A DNA stretch of 63,194 bases from an uncultured Porphyromonadaceae bacterium (GTDB lineage Bacteria; Bacteroidota; Bacteroidia; Bacteroidales; Muribaculaceae): positions 1 to 63,194 of the forward strand of contig CAMJZI010000004.1 in NCBI GenBank assembly GCA_946410185.1, given 5' to 3'. Under the pieces are notes generated by a model, which did not search any database, was not told where the DNA came from, and saw only the letters and a list, made by a program, of their open reading frames with translations. Position 1 is the first letter of the stretch; every line of letters starts with the position of its first letter. This document shows, piece by piece, positions 26,064-34,656 of this stretch. A program made the translations under genes and the position numbers.

Positions 26064-26126
26064 GCCCTCCAGAAGTACCTCCCAAGGCCTACAAGAACAA
26101 GAAGTAAAGACTAAATCAGCACGACA

Positions 26127-26225
26127 TTGTTTCTCAATCTGGCCATCATCATATTGCTATTCATCTTGCTGTTGTACAGAAAGAAGATGAATCAAGTGGA
26201 TAAAGAAACAAATAATAAACAGTAA
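26127..26225 (+). CDS. Candidate 32-residue membrane micropeptide
   Basis: From a TTG codon the frame reads a strong membrane helix (LNLAIIILLFILLLY), then RKK and a polar tail, stopping 4 nt before the AlkZ-related gene. There is no ATG in frame upstream of the helix, so the start is uncertain. The hydrophobic-then-basic layout and tight spacing favour a real peptide. Confidence 0.35.
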   Translation: MFLNLAIIILLFILLLYRKKMNQVDKETNNKQ

Positions 26226-26229
26226 TCAC

Positions 26230-26901
26230 ATGTTACAGCGAGGAATGATACACAATGCGACGGAATTGGTGGACTTGATCCAGGAGATCGGCTTCCTGCC
26301 GTTGCTCTATAGCGGTATCAGCGGCTACTCGGCCGAGGATGTCGTGGATAGCGATTGCCGCTATGTCGTGTATGACGACGGCGGCTGGGACTGGCCCATG
26401 TGGAAGTGGAAAGGCCCGATCGTGACCGAGAGTCCATGCGTCTATGGCAAATTCTTTGACAAGAAGGCAGGTTACATCAGCATGGACTGGTGGCCTGACT
26501 TCATGAACTGGAGGCGTGCGACCCATCCCGCTCCTGCCGAGGGATCGATCGAGGAGGCTATCGTGCTCACCCTGCGAGAACACGGAAGCCTCATCACGCG
26601 CGAACTGCGCAGTGCCTGCGGTTTTACCGGCACCAAGATGCGTGGCCGTTTTGACGGCTATGTGACCCGGCTGCAGATGGCGTGCCGCATCGTCACCCAG
26701 GACTTTGTCTATCCGCGCGATAAGCATGGCCGTGAGTATGGATGGGGCTGGTCGCTTCTTACCACGCCCGAGCAGCTGCTGGGCAAGGAGGCTTGCCACT
26801 GCGACCACTCGCCCCAGGAGTCACTTCATCGCATGGTTGTTCACCTCAAGGGCTTCCTGCCCCAGGCCAGCGAACAACAGATTATGAAATTACTCAAATA
26901 A
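26230..26901 (+). CDS. AlkZ-related winged-helix protein
   Basis: 223-residue cytoplasmic protein. Residues ~90-165 resemble winged-helix segments of AlkZ/YcaQ DNA glycosylases (SIEEAIVLTLREHGSLITRELRS, then MRGRFDGYVTRLQMACRI). The N-terminal half has a Trp-rich stretch (DGGWDWPMWKWKG). It is shorter than true AlkZ (about 400 residues), and I do not see the QxQ catalytic motif, so it may bind DNA without glycosylase activity. It lies in the repressor-facing unit with the DNPH1-like gene. Confidence 0.65.
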   Translation: MLQRGMIHNATELVDLIQEIGFLPLLYSGISGYSAEDVVDSDCRYVVYDDGGWDWPMWKWKGPIVTESPCVYGKFFDKKAGYISMDWWPDFMNWRRATHPAPAEGSIEEAIVLTLREHGSLITRELRSACGFTGTKMRGRFDGYVTRLQMACRIVTQDFVYPRDKHGREYGWGWSLLTTPEQLLGKEACHCDHSPQESLHRMVVHLKGFLPQASEQQIMKLLK

Positions 26902-26926
26902 TAATGAATAACTACTACCTATTTTT

Positions 26927-27292
26927 ATGAAAAGAATTCTTATCATCCTTGCCATGCTCATGGCCATGAACGTGGCGAGCGCTCAAAAGATCAGCCACAT
27001 CGAGGCCACGCGCTCATGGTATTACGTCTATGACGATAATGGCAAGAAGGTGTACACTTTCAGTGCCAGCCAGGGCGAGCTGGTCGCCTATAGCGAGTCG
27101 TTCTATATCATCAAGCATGGTAGTTGGTACTATACCTATAATGCCAAGGGCAAGCGTTTGCACACGTTCTCGGTGAGCAATGTGGGCGAGGTTCTGAATG
27201 CTGCGGGCGACACGTTTACCAGCCGCAAGGGCAGCTGGATCTATACCTGGGACAAAAACGGCAAGCGATTGGCAACACGCTCCGCCCGGTAG
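26927..27292 (+). CDS. Secreted tandem-repeat protein
   Basis: 121-residue protein with a signal peptide (cleavage after NVASA) and about two and a half copies of a 36-37-residue repeat, each starting SWYYxYDxxGKKxxTFS. The Trp/Tyr-rich hairpins recall repeat beta-strand modules, but I know no named function. Last gene of the run behind the S24-controlled promoter, 25 nt after the AlkZ-related gene. Confidence 0.6.
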   Translation: MKRILIILAMLMAMNVASAQKISHIEATRSWYYVYDDNGKKVYTFSASQGELVAYSESFYIIKHGSWYYTYNAKGKRLHTFSVSNVGEVLNAAGDTFTSRKGSWIYTWDKNGKRLATRSAR

Positions 27293-27332
27293 CGCTTTTT
27301 TGCAGCCGTCAACTTTTATTAACGCTGGGAAC

Positions 27333-27363
27333 TTGCATATTTCAGTGTTTTTTCCTATATTTG
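27333..27363 (+). promoter_or_regulatory. Promoter of sbcDC
   Basis: TTGC (27333-27336), a 19-nt spacer and TATATTTG (27356-27363) form a good -33/-7 pair, 74 nt before the sbcD ATG. Confidence 0.65.
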
Positions 27364-27437
27364 TCCAAAGAAAAACAACCAGGGGAAAATGTGTATGACA
27401 ATTTTACAAATTCATGTATTTATCAGAGTGTTTGCCA

Positions 27438-28637
27438 ATGTTTAGATTTATCCACACCAGCGACTGGCATTTAGGCCAGAATTTTTACGGCTATGACCGC
27501 AGTGAGGAACAACGCGACTTCCTGCGGCAATTGGCCGACATCGTGCGCGAACAAGAGCCCGATGCCTTGCTCGTGAGCGGTGACATCTTTCACACGGCTG
27601 CGCCGTCCAATGCCGCCGTCAACATGTATGTCGATGCGATGCTCGACATTCACAAGGCGTGTCCTGGCATGACCATCATCGTCATTGCGGGCAACCACGA
27701 CAGCGCTTCTCGTCTCGACAGTGACAAGCGGTTGTGGCGCCTGGCCAACGTGAATGTGCTGGGCGGTATTGCTCGTAACCATGATGGGTTTGCCGACCTT
27801 GAACGTCACGTCGTCAAGGTGGGCGACAAGGGCATCGTTGCCGCAGTGCCGTTTGCCTATCCTAACAGCTTCCCTAAGGTCGAGCAGGCCGAGGTGGAGC
27901 GTGGACAGCGTCAACAGGCTTATTTCCAGGCTTTGCTTGACCTTGTCAATGCCAGCAATGCCGGTAACGTGCCCGTCGTGCTGATGGCCCACCTGGCTGT
28001 GGCCAATAGCGACTTGACGGGTCACAGCAATAACATGAAGATGGAATGTGTTGAGATGGGCATGCTGGGCAAGGGTTATGACTACGCCGCGCTGGGCCAC
28101 ATCCATCGTCCACAGCAGTTGGGCGGGTGCGCACGCTACTGCGGCACACCAGTCCCTGTGAGTTTTGATGAGCAGTGCGAGCACTCGGTGAGCATTGTTG
28201 AAATTGATGGTCATGGTGCTCTGCCGCGCGTCACGACCAAGGTCATCAAGAACCTGAAACCATTACACACCATTCCGGCTCGCGAACCCGTGGATTTTGA
28301 GACGGCACTGGCACTGTTGCAGTCCATCGATGATGACGACCGCTCCTACATCAGGCTCAATGTCAAAGTGGACGATTTCCTGCCCGTAGCCAGCCAGGAG
28401 CGGGCGGCCATGGCATTGAAGGGCAAGCAATGCCGTTTTTGCGAAATCAAGGTGACATCCACCACCGTCGCTACACGTGGCAGCGTGAAGATGACGGTTG
28501 AGGAATTCAACAAGAAAACGCCGCTGGATATCGCCAACCAGTTCTATCTTGACGAGGTTGGTCACGCCATGAGCGACAAACAGCAGGAAATGTTCAACTA
28601 TATCTGCCAACTTGTGGAGGAGGAAAACCGACAATGA
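27438..28637 (+). CDS. sbcD: Exonuclease subunit SbcD (Mre11-like)
   Basis: 399-residue metallophosphoesterase subunit of the SbcCD complex, which opens DNA hairpins and trims blocked DNA ends. Phosphodiesterase motifs are in order: HTSDWHLGQ, VSGDIFHTAAPS, GNHDS, MAHLAV and LGHIHRPQ. The ATG at 27438 gives the canonical MFRFIHTSDWHLG start; the in-frame ATG at 27414 adds eight unrelated residues. It overlaps sbcC by 4 nt (ATGA), implying coupled translation. Confidence 0.96.
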   Translation: MFRFIHTSDWHLGQNFYGYDRSEEQRDFLRQLADIVREQEPDALLVSGDIFHTAAPSNAAVNMYVDAMLDIHKACPGMTIIVIAGNHDSASRLDSDKRLWRLANVNVLGGIARNHDGFADLERHVVKVGDKGIVAAVPFAYPNSFPKVEQAEVERGQRQQAYFQALLDLVNASNAGNVPVVLMAHLAVANSDLTGHSNNMKMECVEMGMLGKGYDYAALGHIHRPQQLGGCARYCGTPVPVSFDEQCEHSVSIVEIDGHGALPRVTTKVIKNLKPLHTIPAREPVDFETALALLQSIDDDDRSYIRLNVKVDDFLPVASQERAAMALKGKQCRFCEIKVTSTTVATRGSVKMTVEEFNKKTPLDIANQFYLDEVGHAMSDKQQEMFNYICQLVEEENRQ

Positions 28638-31600
28638 AACTTAAAAAACTTACCATCGACAACATCGCATCGATCGATCATGCCGTGATCGACTTTGATG
28701 CCGCACCGCTCAGCAACGAACATCTGTTTCTCATCACCGGGCAGACGGGTTCGGGTAAGTCCACCATCATCGACTGCATCTGCCTGGCTCTCTATGGCAC
28801 CACGCCCCGCTTGAAGAGCGCCTCAAAGGACAAGTATGAGGCCAGCAAGGGCCAAAAGCCAATCAATGCCGCTAACTCCAAACAATTGCTGCGTCGTGGC
28901 GCGCTGGCAGCCGATGTCTGCCTCACCTTTGACAACAACGAGGGCATCCCTTATGTCGCTACCTGGCATGTGCATCGCGCCGACAAAAAAGTTGATGGCA
29001 ATATCATCGGCCCAAGGCGCATCCTGCGCACAGCCGAGGGTGTCAACCCTACTGACTATGCTGAGAATAGCGAGGTTGATAATCGTATCCATGAGATTAT
29101 CGGCCTGGACGTGAACGAGTTCTTCCGCACTGTGGTGCTCGCTCAGGGCAAGTTTGCCGAATTCCTGGCCAGCAGCGAGAAAGATAAGTCCGATTTGCTC
29201 GAGAAGATGACAGGCACCAAGGTATATTCCCAAGTGGGCAAAAAGATTTATGAGGTGTACCGCGAGCAGGAAAACCAGTGCAAACTGATGCGTGAAGCGT
29301 TACAGCAGATTGTTTTGCTCACCGATGACCAGAAAGCTCAAATCAAGGAGGATGTCATTCAATTCTCTAAGCTGAGAGACGAGGCTCTCAAGCTGCGCGA
29401 CGGTGCCAAGAATATGGCCAACTGGCTCGATGAGAAGACCAAAAATGAGCGCGATTTGGAGCAAAAGAACCGTGACATCGCCGCAAAGCGGGACTTGGCT
29501 CGTGGGCAGGCACACGTCGAACGCCAGCAACTGGTTGCCGACTGGGATGCCACCATCGGGCCACGCCGCGAGTTGCGGGAGTGCCAGCGTGCCGAGCGCG
29601 AGATAGAGTCACTTCAAGCCAAGCAGCCCGCCATGCAGGAGGAGTTTGATGAACTGTGCGCGGATCTTCGTGCCGCTACCGACGACCTGACCGCTCAACG
29701 TGGCAAACTCAAGTCGGCCGAGGATTTCCTGCAGCAAGAGGCTCCCAACAGCGAGATGTACAAGAGCATCAAGGGCATTAAGATGTTGCTCAAACAGCGA
29801 AAGAACGAGCAGTCGAACATCGTGGAGTTCTCCAAAACCTTGCAGCGCGAAACCGAACGCCAGCCTGGAGCCGAAGCGCAGGTCAACGATGCGTTACAGG
29901 CGGTGAGGCAGCAAGAGGCACTGGTCAGTGAACTGCAGTCGCAGTATGATGCGATGGGCGTGAGTGGCATCAATCGCCAGAAAGATGCCATGGCCGATGC
30001 CAAGCAAGCGCTCTCCCAACTCAAAAATGCCCACGAGGCCGTTGCCCAGGCCGCTACGAGACTGAGTGGGCACGAAACCGACCTTGCGAAAGAAAAGTCT
30101 AATCGGGAGCAATGGCAGAGCACCCTTGAGGATAAGCGCCTTATCAAGGAGCAGGCCCATGCCGCCGTAGAGCGGGAGACCGACTGGAACAACCTGCTGC
30201 AACAGGCCCACAAATCGCTCCACGAGGGGGATACATGTCCCGTGTGTGGTAACAAGATCAAGAAGTTGCTTACTCCCAAGGGCGAGAATGTGCTCGATGA
30301 GTTAAGAAATCAGTTCAAACTGGCCGAGGAGAATCTGAATGTTACCATGGCCAATATTACTGCGGCAGACAAGAGTATCGACCGCATCAACCGATTGATT
30401 AAGCTGGCCGATAAAGAAGTCGAGGAGAAGAAACTTGCGTGTGACAGGCAGTGGCAGCAGACCAGCAGGCTGTTGCAGCAATGCGGCATGGTAGTGGACA
30501 GGATGCCCGATAGCAATCAGGCCGATGCGCTCATCGCCGACCTGGTAAAGGAGATGGCGAGCCTGAACAGCCAGCTGGAACAGGCCAGCCAACTCAATGA
30601 CCGCATTACTACCGAGCGCAAGAATCTGGCCAGTCTTACACAGGCCCATAACATGGCTGTGATGGAATTGAGCCAGGTGATGACCAGCATCAAAACCCAG
30701 AAGGAGGCCATCGCCAGCAGCACCGTGAGGATGCAGGCTCGTACTGCCGAACTCAATGCGGTGCTCACCATCAGCGACTGGCAAGAACGCGTCGAGCGTG
30801 ATGACGATTTCATCGTCGGGCTGGAGCGTCGTGCCATCGACTATCTGGACAAGGAATCGCTCGTGCAGCGGCTCAGACGTGACATCGGCATCGCTGCTGC
30901 CGTCATCCCTGCCATGACGGCCCATAAAGCCGGCATCACGGGGCTGCAGGATCACGGCAAGACTGTCGAGGGTGTGCCGCGCGACTTGGAGGAGCAATGG
31001 CGCAATTTCAAGAACCGATACAGCCAGTGGAACAACAATCTGGACAACGAGCGTGCCAATGCTCGGCGCTCACGACAACTTTTTGAACGCTACATGAGTG
31101 ATAACCCTGGTGTGACCGTCGAACGCCTCGCAAGTCTGGACCGTCGTCAGCAGGGCGAGATTGATGCTATGCGCCGGACCATTCAGGAATTGAATGATTC
31201 GATAACCCGCATGCAGGGCGAATTGGCAACACTTCTCGAGCGCAACAAGGACCTCATGGCCCATAAGCCCGTTTTCCCCGTCGATAACCGTGGGGAATTG
31301 GACAAAATCCACACCGATAACCACAATAAGTATGAGGAATTGTCGGCCCAGGTGGCCATGCTCAACGAGCAGCTGCGCCAAGACCAAATCAATGCCAATT
31401 TGGTAGGCGAGAAAAAAGACAAGCTCGACAAGGCCGAGGCCCAGTGCCGGCAATGGGCCGAACTCAATGACAAACTGGGCAGCGCCGATGGCACTAAATT
31501 CCGCAACATTGCCCAGAGCTACATTCTGGGCGAGTTGCTCCACAACGCTAACGGCTATTTGAGCCAGTTTAATGATCGCTATGAGTTGGTGGCTAAACCG

Positions 31601-31957
31601 GGCACACTCATCATCCTGGTGCGTGATCTGCTGCAGGGTGACCTCACGTCAGTTGCCACATTGTCGGGCGGAGAGAGCTTTATGGTATCCCTGGCTCTGG
31701 CTCTGGCACTGTCAAGTGCGACGGGCAAAATGTTCAGCGTGGACACTTTGTTTATCGACGAGGGCTTTGGGTCACTCAGCGAGGAATACCTCGGTAGCGT
31801 GATGGAAACGCTCAACCGCCTCTATGATTTGGGCGGCAGACGTGTGGGCATCATCAGCCATGTAGAGATGCTCAAAGAGCGTGTCGCCACCCAGATTCAA
31901 GTAAAACGCAACCCAGCCAACAATACCGTCAGCCAGGTCAACGTAGTGACTACCTGA
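28634..31957 (+). CDS. sbcC: Exonuclease subunit SbcC (Rad50-like)
   Basis: 1107-residue SMC-like ATPase partner of SbcD. Walker A (GQTGSGKST) is near residue 36. Long coiled coils flank a zinc hook (Cys535-Pro-Val-Cys538), and the ABC signature LSGGESF at ~1010 is followed by Walker B (VDTLFIDEGFG). Length and order are normal for the family. It shares the 27333 promoter with sbcD. Confidence 0.96.
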   Translation: MKLKKLTIDNIASIDHAVIDFDAAPLSNEHLFLITGQTGSGKSTIIDCICLALYGTTPRLKSASKDKYEASKGQKPINAANSKQLLRRGALAADVCLTFDNNEGIPYVATWHVHRADKKVDGNIIGPRRILRTAEGVNPTDYAENSEVDNRIHEIIGLDVNEFFRTVVLAQGKFAEFLASSEKDKSDLLEKMTGTKVYSQVGKKIYEVYREQENQCKLMREALQQIVLLTDDQKAQIKEDVIQFSKLRDEALKLRDGAKNMANWLDEKTKNERDLEQKNRDIAAKRDLARGQAHVERQQLVADWDATIGPRRELRECQRAEREIESLQAKQPAMQEEFDELCADLRAATDDLTAQRGKLKSAEDFLQQEAPNSEMYKSIKGIKMLLKQRKNEQSNIVEFSKTLQRETERQPGAEAQVNDALQAVRQQEALVSELQSQYDAMGVSGINRQKDAMADAKQALSQLKNAHEAVAQAATRLSGHETDLAKEKSNREQWQSTLEDKRLIKEQAHAAVERETDWNNLLQQAHKSLHEGDTCPVCGNKIKKLLTPKGENVLDELRNQFKLAEENLNVTMANITAADKSIDRINRLIKLADKEVEEKKLACDRQWQQTSRLLQQCGMVVDRMPDSNQADALIADLVKEMASLNSQLEQASQLNDRITTERKNLASLTQAHNMAVMELSQVMTSIKTQKEAIASSTVRMQARTAELNAVLTISDWQERVERDDDFIVGLERRAIDYLDKESLVQRLRRDIGIAAAVIPAMTAHKAGITGLQDHGKTVEGVPRDLEEQWRNFKNRYSQWNNNLDNERANARRSRQLFERYMSDNPGVTVERLASLDRRQQGEIDAMRRTIQELNDSITRMQGELATLLERNKDLMAHKPVFPVDNRGELDKIHTDNHNKYEELSAQVAMLNEQLRQDQINANLVGEKKDKLDKAEAQCRQWAELNDKLGSADGTKFRNIAQSYILGELLHNANGYLSQFNDRYELVAKPGTLIILVRDLLQGDLTSVATLSGGESFMVSLALALALSSATGKMFSVDTLFIDEGFGSLSEEYLGSVMETLNRLYDLGGRRVGIISHVEMLKERVATQIQVKRNPANNTVSQVNVVTT

Positions 31958-32068
31958 TAGGAAATGACAAATTTAAAAAGAGTGTGCGTTTGACAAATGA
32001 GTTAAATTTCGCATAGTTCATAGTTTCAACCCATTTTGGGCAACATCTATGTCATTTCCTCGATGATA

Positions 32069-32998
32069 TTATTCTCCACTCGTCATCAAAGGGTTGTTGC
32101 GGGGGTGGTGCTTGAGGATTTCGTCGCGCAGGCGGCTACGGTCGATGTGGATGTAGATTTCGGTGGTGGTGATGCTCTCGTGGCCCAGCATCTGCTGGAT
32201 GGCGCGCAGGTTGGCTCCACCCTCGAGCAAGTGGGTGGCGAAACTGTGGCGCAAGGTGTGGGGGCTGATGACCTTGCGGATGCCTGCCAGTTCGCACAAC
32301 TGCTTGACGATGTGGAAAATCATCTGCCTTGTGAGCATCGCGCCGCGGCGGTTCAGAAACAGGATGTCCTCGCTGCCGCGCTTCACCACTTGATGGCTGC
32401 GGGTCTGCTCCAGGTAGAGGTTGATTTGCTCAATTGCCACAGGTGAGATGGGCACCAGTCGCTGCTTGTTGCCTTTGCCCTGGACAATGATGTAATGCTC
32501 GTCCAGGAATAGTTGTGACAGTTGCAATGTCACCAGTTCACTCACGCGCAGACCGCAGCCGTACAGCGTCTCGATGATGGCGCGGTTGCGTTGTCCCTCG
32601 GGTTTGGACATGTCGATGCAGTCGATCATCGCGTCAATCTCGGCAATAGTGAGTACCTCGGGCAGGTGGCGGCCAATTTTGGGCGTGAGCAGCAGTTCGG
32701 TGGGATCGGTGTCCATGAATCCTTCCAGTCGCAGGAACTTGTAGAAACTTTTCACACCGCTGATGATGCGTGCCTGTGACCGAGGCTGAATGCCCACGTC
32801 TTGCAAGGTGCAGACAAAGCGTTCCAGGTCATCGGTCGTGGCATGCTCCACACCGATGCCCGCGTCGGTGAGAAAGCGTGTGAGTTTGTCCACGTCATCA
32901 CCGTAGGCTTGTGCCGTGTTCTGGCTCATGCCTTTTTCCAGCGTCAGGTATCCCAAGAAACGCCGTTTCACGTCTGCTATGTCGGTAATGTCTCTCAA
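32069..32998 (-). CDS. xerD: Tyrosine recombinase XerD
   Basis: 309-residue site-specific recombinase that, with XerC, resolves chromosome dimers at dif. An N-terminal SAM-like core-binding domain (FLGYLTLEKGMSQNTAQAY) precedes the catalytic domain with Arg151, His247, Arg250, His273 and the Tyr282 nucleophile. Its length, and the housekeeping genes around it, make a mobile-element integrase unlikely. It lies 50 nt downstream of the serine hydrolase genes on the same strand; an AGTTTT-type repeat sits just before its ATG. Confidence 0.92.
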   Translation of the reverse strand: MRDITDIADVKRRFLGYLTLEKGMSQNTAQAYGDDVDKLTRFLTDAGIGVEHATTDDLERFVCTLQDVGIQPRSQARIISGVKSFYKFLRLEGFMDTDPTELLLTPKIGRHLPEVLTIAEIDAMIDCIDMSKPEGQRNRAIIETLYGCGLRVSELVTLQLSQLFLDEHYIIVQGKGNKQRLVPISPVAIEQINLYLEQTRSHQVVKRGSEDILFLNRRGAMLTRQMIFHIVKQLCELAGIRKVISPHTLRHSFATHLLEGGANLRAIQQMLGHESITTTEIYIHIDRSRLRDEILKHHPRNNPLMTSGE

Positions 32999-33000
32999 GG

Positions 33001-33040
33001 GAGTTTTGAGTTTTGAGTTTTAAGTTTTAAGTTTTAAGTT
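33001..33040. repeat. Tandem heptamer repeat upstream of xerD
   Basis: Five consecutive 7-nt units (gagtttt three times, then aagtttt twice) and a partial sixth unit lie in the 50-nt space between the serine hydrolase stop and the xerD ATG. Confidence 0.75.
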
Positions 33041-33048
33041 GATGATTC

Positions 33049-34644
33049 TTAATACCTTGTTCCTAATTTCCCATGAATGGTATCGGTCAGCAGGGGGTCG
33101 AAATTGTCGTTGGCGATGACGGTCGCATTGTTGCCATCCAGGATAATCTTCATGCGGCGGTTGTCACCTCCGTCCAGCCAGTCCAGGCGCATGGCTAGTG
33201 TGTCGCCCTGCCAGGCATAGGCAGCCACGCTCGTGAAGGGCCTGGGCGTGCCTATCAGCTGCTTGCTGCACTCGACAATGTAGATGGGGCGTTCATCACT
33301 TGTGGTGAATAGCCACTGCCCGCATGCTGCCACTGCCCGTAGCGGTCCGCGCTTGTCGGTCATGGTGAAGATGCGATGGTCGCCGTCGGCCGACACCTTG
33401 ACGGACTCGAGCCCCAGCAGGTTGTCTTCGAGCTCAATGGTGCCCTTGAACAACCGGGATTCAAGTGGATGGGACGGATTGCCTTGAGGGGGTTGTATGG
33501 TGAATGCGGTAGCTTGTTCCAGCTGTTGTGGTTTCCGCTTGGCGATGAACGGGTCGATGAGCCGATAATAGATGGTGTTCAGCTCTTTGCCGTAGTTGTC
33601 GGCCCTGCCGTTGACGACTACTACCATTTCCAGGTCGGGCACGACATAGATGAGCTGGCCGCCGTAGCCTGCCGCAAAGAACGAATCGACGCGGGGATGG
33701 CGGATGGCCTTGGTCTGATAGCCATATCCCAGGAAATAATCGTCAACGTTATAGCCCGTGAACCAGGAGCGTATCGTGTGCCATATCGAGCGCAGGAAAA
33801 CCAGGATGCGGGTGCCCAGTGGCAAGTCGCTGTCGTGATGCTTGCTGGTGCTGATGTGGCGCTGGGTCATGTCGTGAATCCATTGTTCGCTCACCAGTTG
33901 CTGGCCGTTCCACTTGCCCTCTTGGAGCATGAGCTGGCCCAGTTTGGCCTCGCTTTCGGTCTGCAGGCGTAGTCCCCAGCCGCCCACCTCGATGCTGTCG
34001 GGGGCCAGTTCCCAGTCGGCCTGGGTGATGTGCAGGGGGGTGAATATGCGTTCCTGCACATATTGCAGCAGTGGTTTGCCCGTCAGCCTGGTGACGATTG
34101 TGGCAAGCACATGGGTGCACATGGAGTCATAGTTAAATTCCTTGCCAACGGCATGGAATTCGCCGGCAAACCAGCTGCTCAGCCAGTCCTTGTCGCTGTT
34201 ATAGATGCGCTGATCCTCGGTTCGGCCTGCCGCCATCATGAGCACATTGCGCACAGTGAGGCTGTCGAGGGCGGGCGACAAGACGGCGGGCATCTTGTCC
34301 CGCAGGTGCTTTGACACCTTGTCTTCAATGGTCAGCAAGCCGTCATCGACGGCAAGTCCCACGGCAAGTGCCGTTACCGTCTTGCTCGCGCTGTACAGCG
34401 TGTGCAGGTCGGTGGCACGATAGGGTGTGGCATGTCGCTCGCCGATGACCTTGCCATGCCGCATCACCATCAGGTGGTGCACATCAACCCCAGGCAGCGA
34501 GGTCAAGTCGTGGTAAAAACTATTGAGTAACTCGGGATTGACATCCTCGGCTTGGGGTGTGCTGCGTGGCAGTTCGCCCACCTGGGCCACGGCAGTGAGG
34601 CCCAAGCAGCACAACAAGCAATATAATAGCATGTAACGCATCAT
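33049..34644 (-). CDS. Serine hydrolase, beta-lactamase fold, copy 1
   Basis: 531-residue exported protein (signal peptide ending near GLTAVAQ) of the class C beta-lactamase/AmpH/PBP4* family. The S-x-x-K motif is YSASK; the Tyr motif is YDSM in place of YxN; WELAPDSIEVGGWGLRLQ and GYGGQLIYVVPDLEMVVVVNG cover the third motif region. The C-terminal ~130 residues form a beta-rich extra domain. Such enzymes cleave peptidoglycan peptides or esters. It is 12 nt downstream of its paralogue, in the strand-consistent run from the NamZ gene. Confidence 0.88.
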   Translation of the reverse strand: MMRYMLLYCLLCCLGLTAVAQVGELPRSTPQAEDVNPELLNSFYHDLTSLPGVDVHHLMVMRHGKVIGERHATPYRATDLHTLYSASKTVTALAVGLAVDDGLLTIEDKVSKHLRDKMPAVLSPALDSLTVRNVLMMAAGRTEDQRIYNSDKDWLSSWFAGEFHAVGKEFNYDSMCTHVLATIVTRLTGKPLLQYVQERIFTPLHITQADWELAPDSIEVGGWGLRLQTESEAKLGQLMLQEGKWNGQQLVSEQWIHDMTQRHISTSKHHDSDLPLGTRILVFLRSIWHTIRSWFTGYNVDDYFLGYGYQTKAIRHPRVDSFFAAGYGGQLIYVVPDLEMVVVVNGRADNYGKELNTIYYRLIDPFIAKRKPQQLEQATAFTIQPPQGNPSHPLESRLFKGTIELEDNLLGLESVKVSADGDHRIFTMTDKRGPLRAVAACGQWLFTTSDERPIYIVECSKQLIGTPRPFTSVAAYAWQGDTLAMRLDWLDGGDNRRMKIILDGNNATVIANDNFDPLLTDTIHGKLGTRY

Positions 34645-34656
34645 CTGATTAACGCA

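Noticed and set aside
33001-33040. CRISPR-like array
   Set aside because: The units are 7-nt direct tandem copies without spacers.
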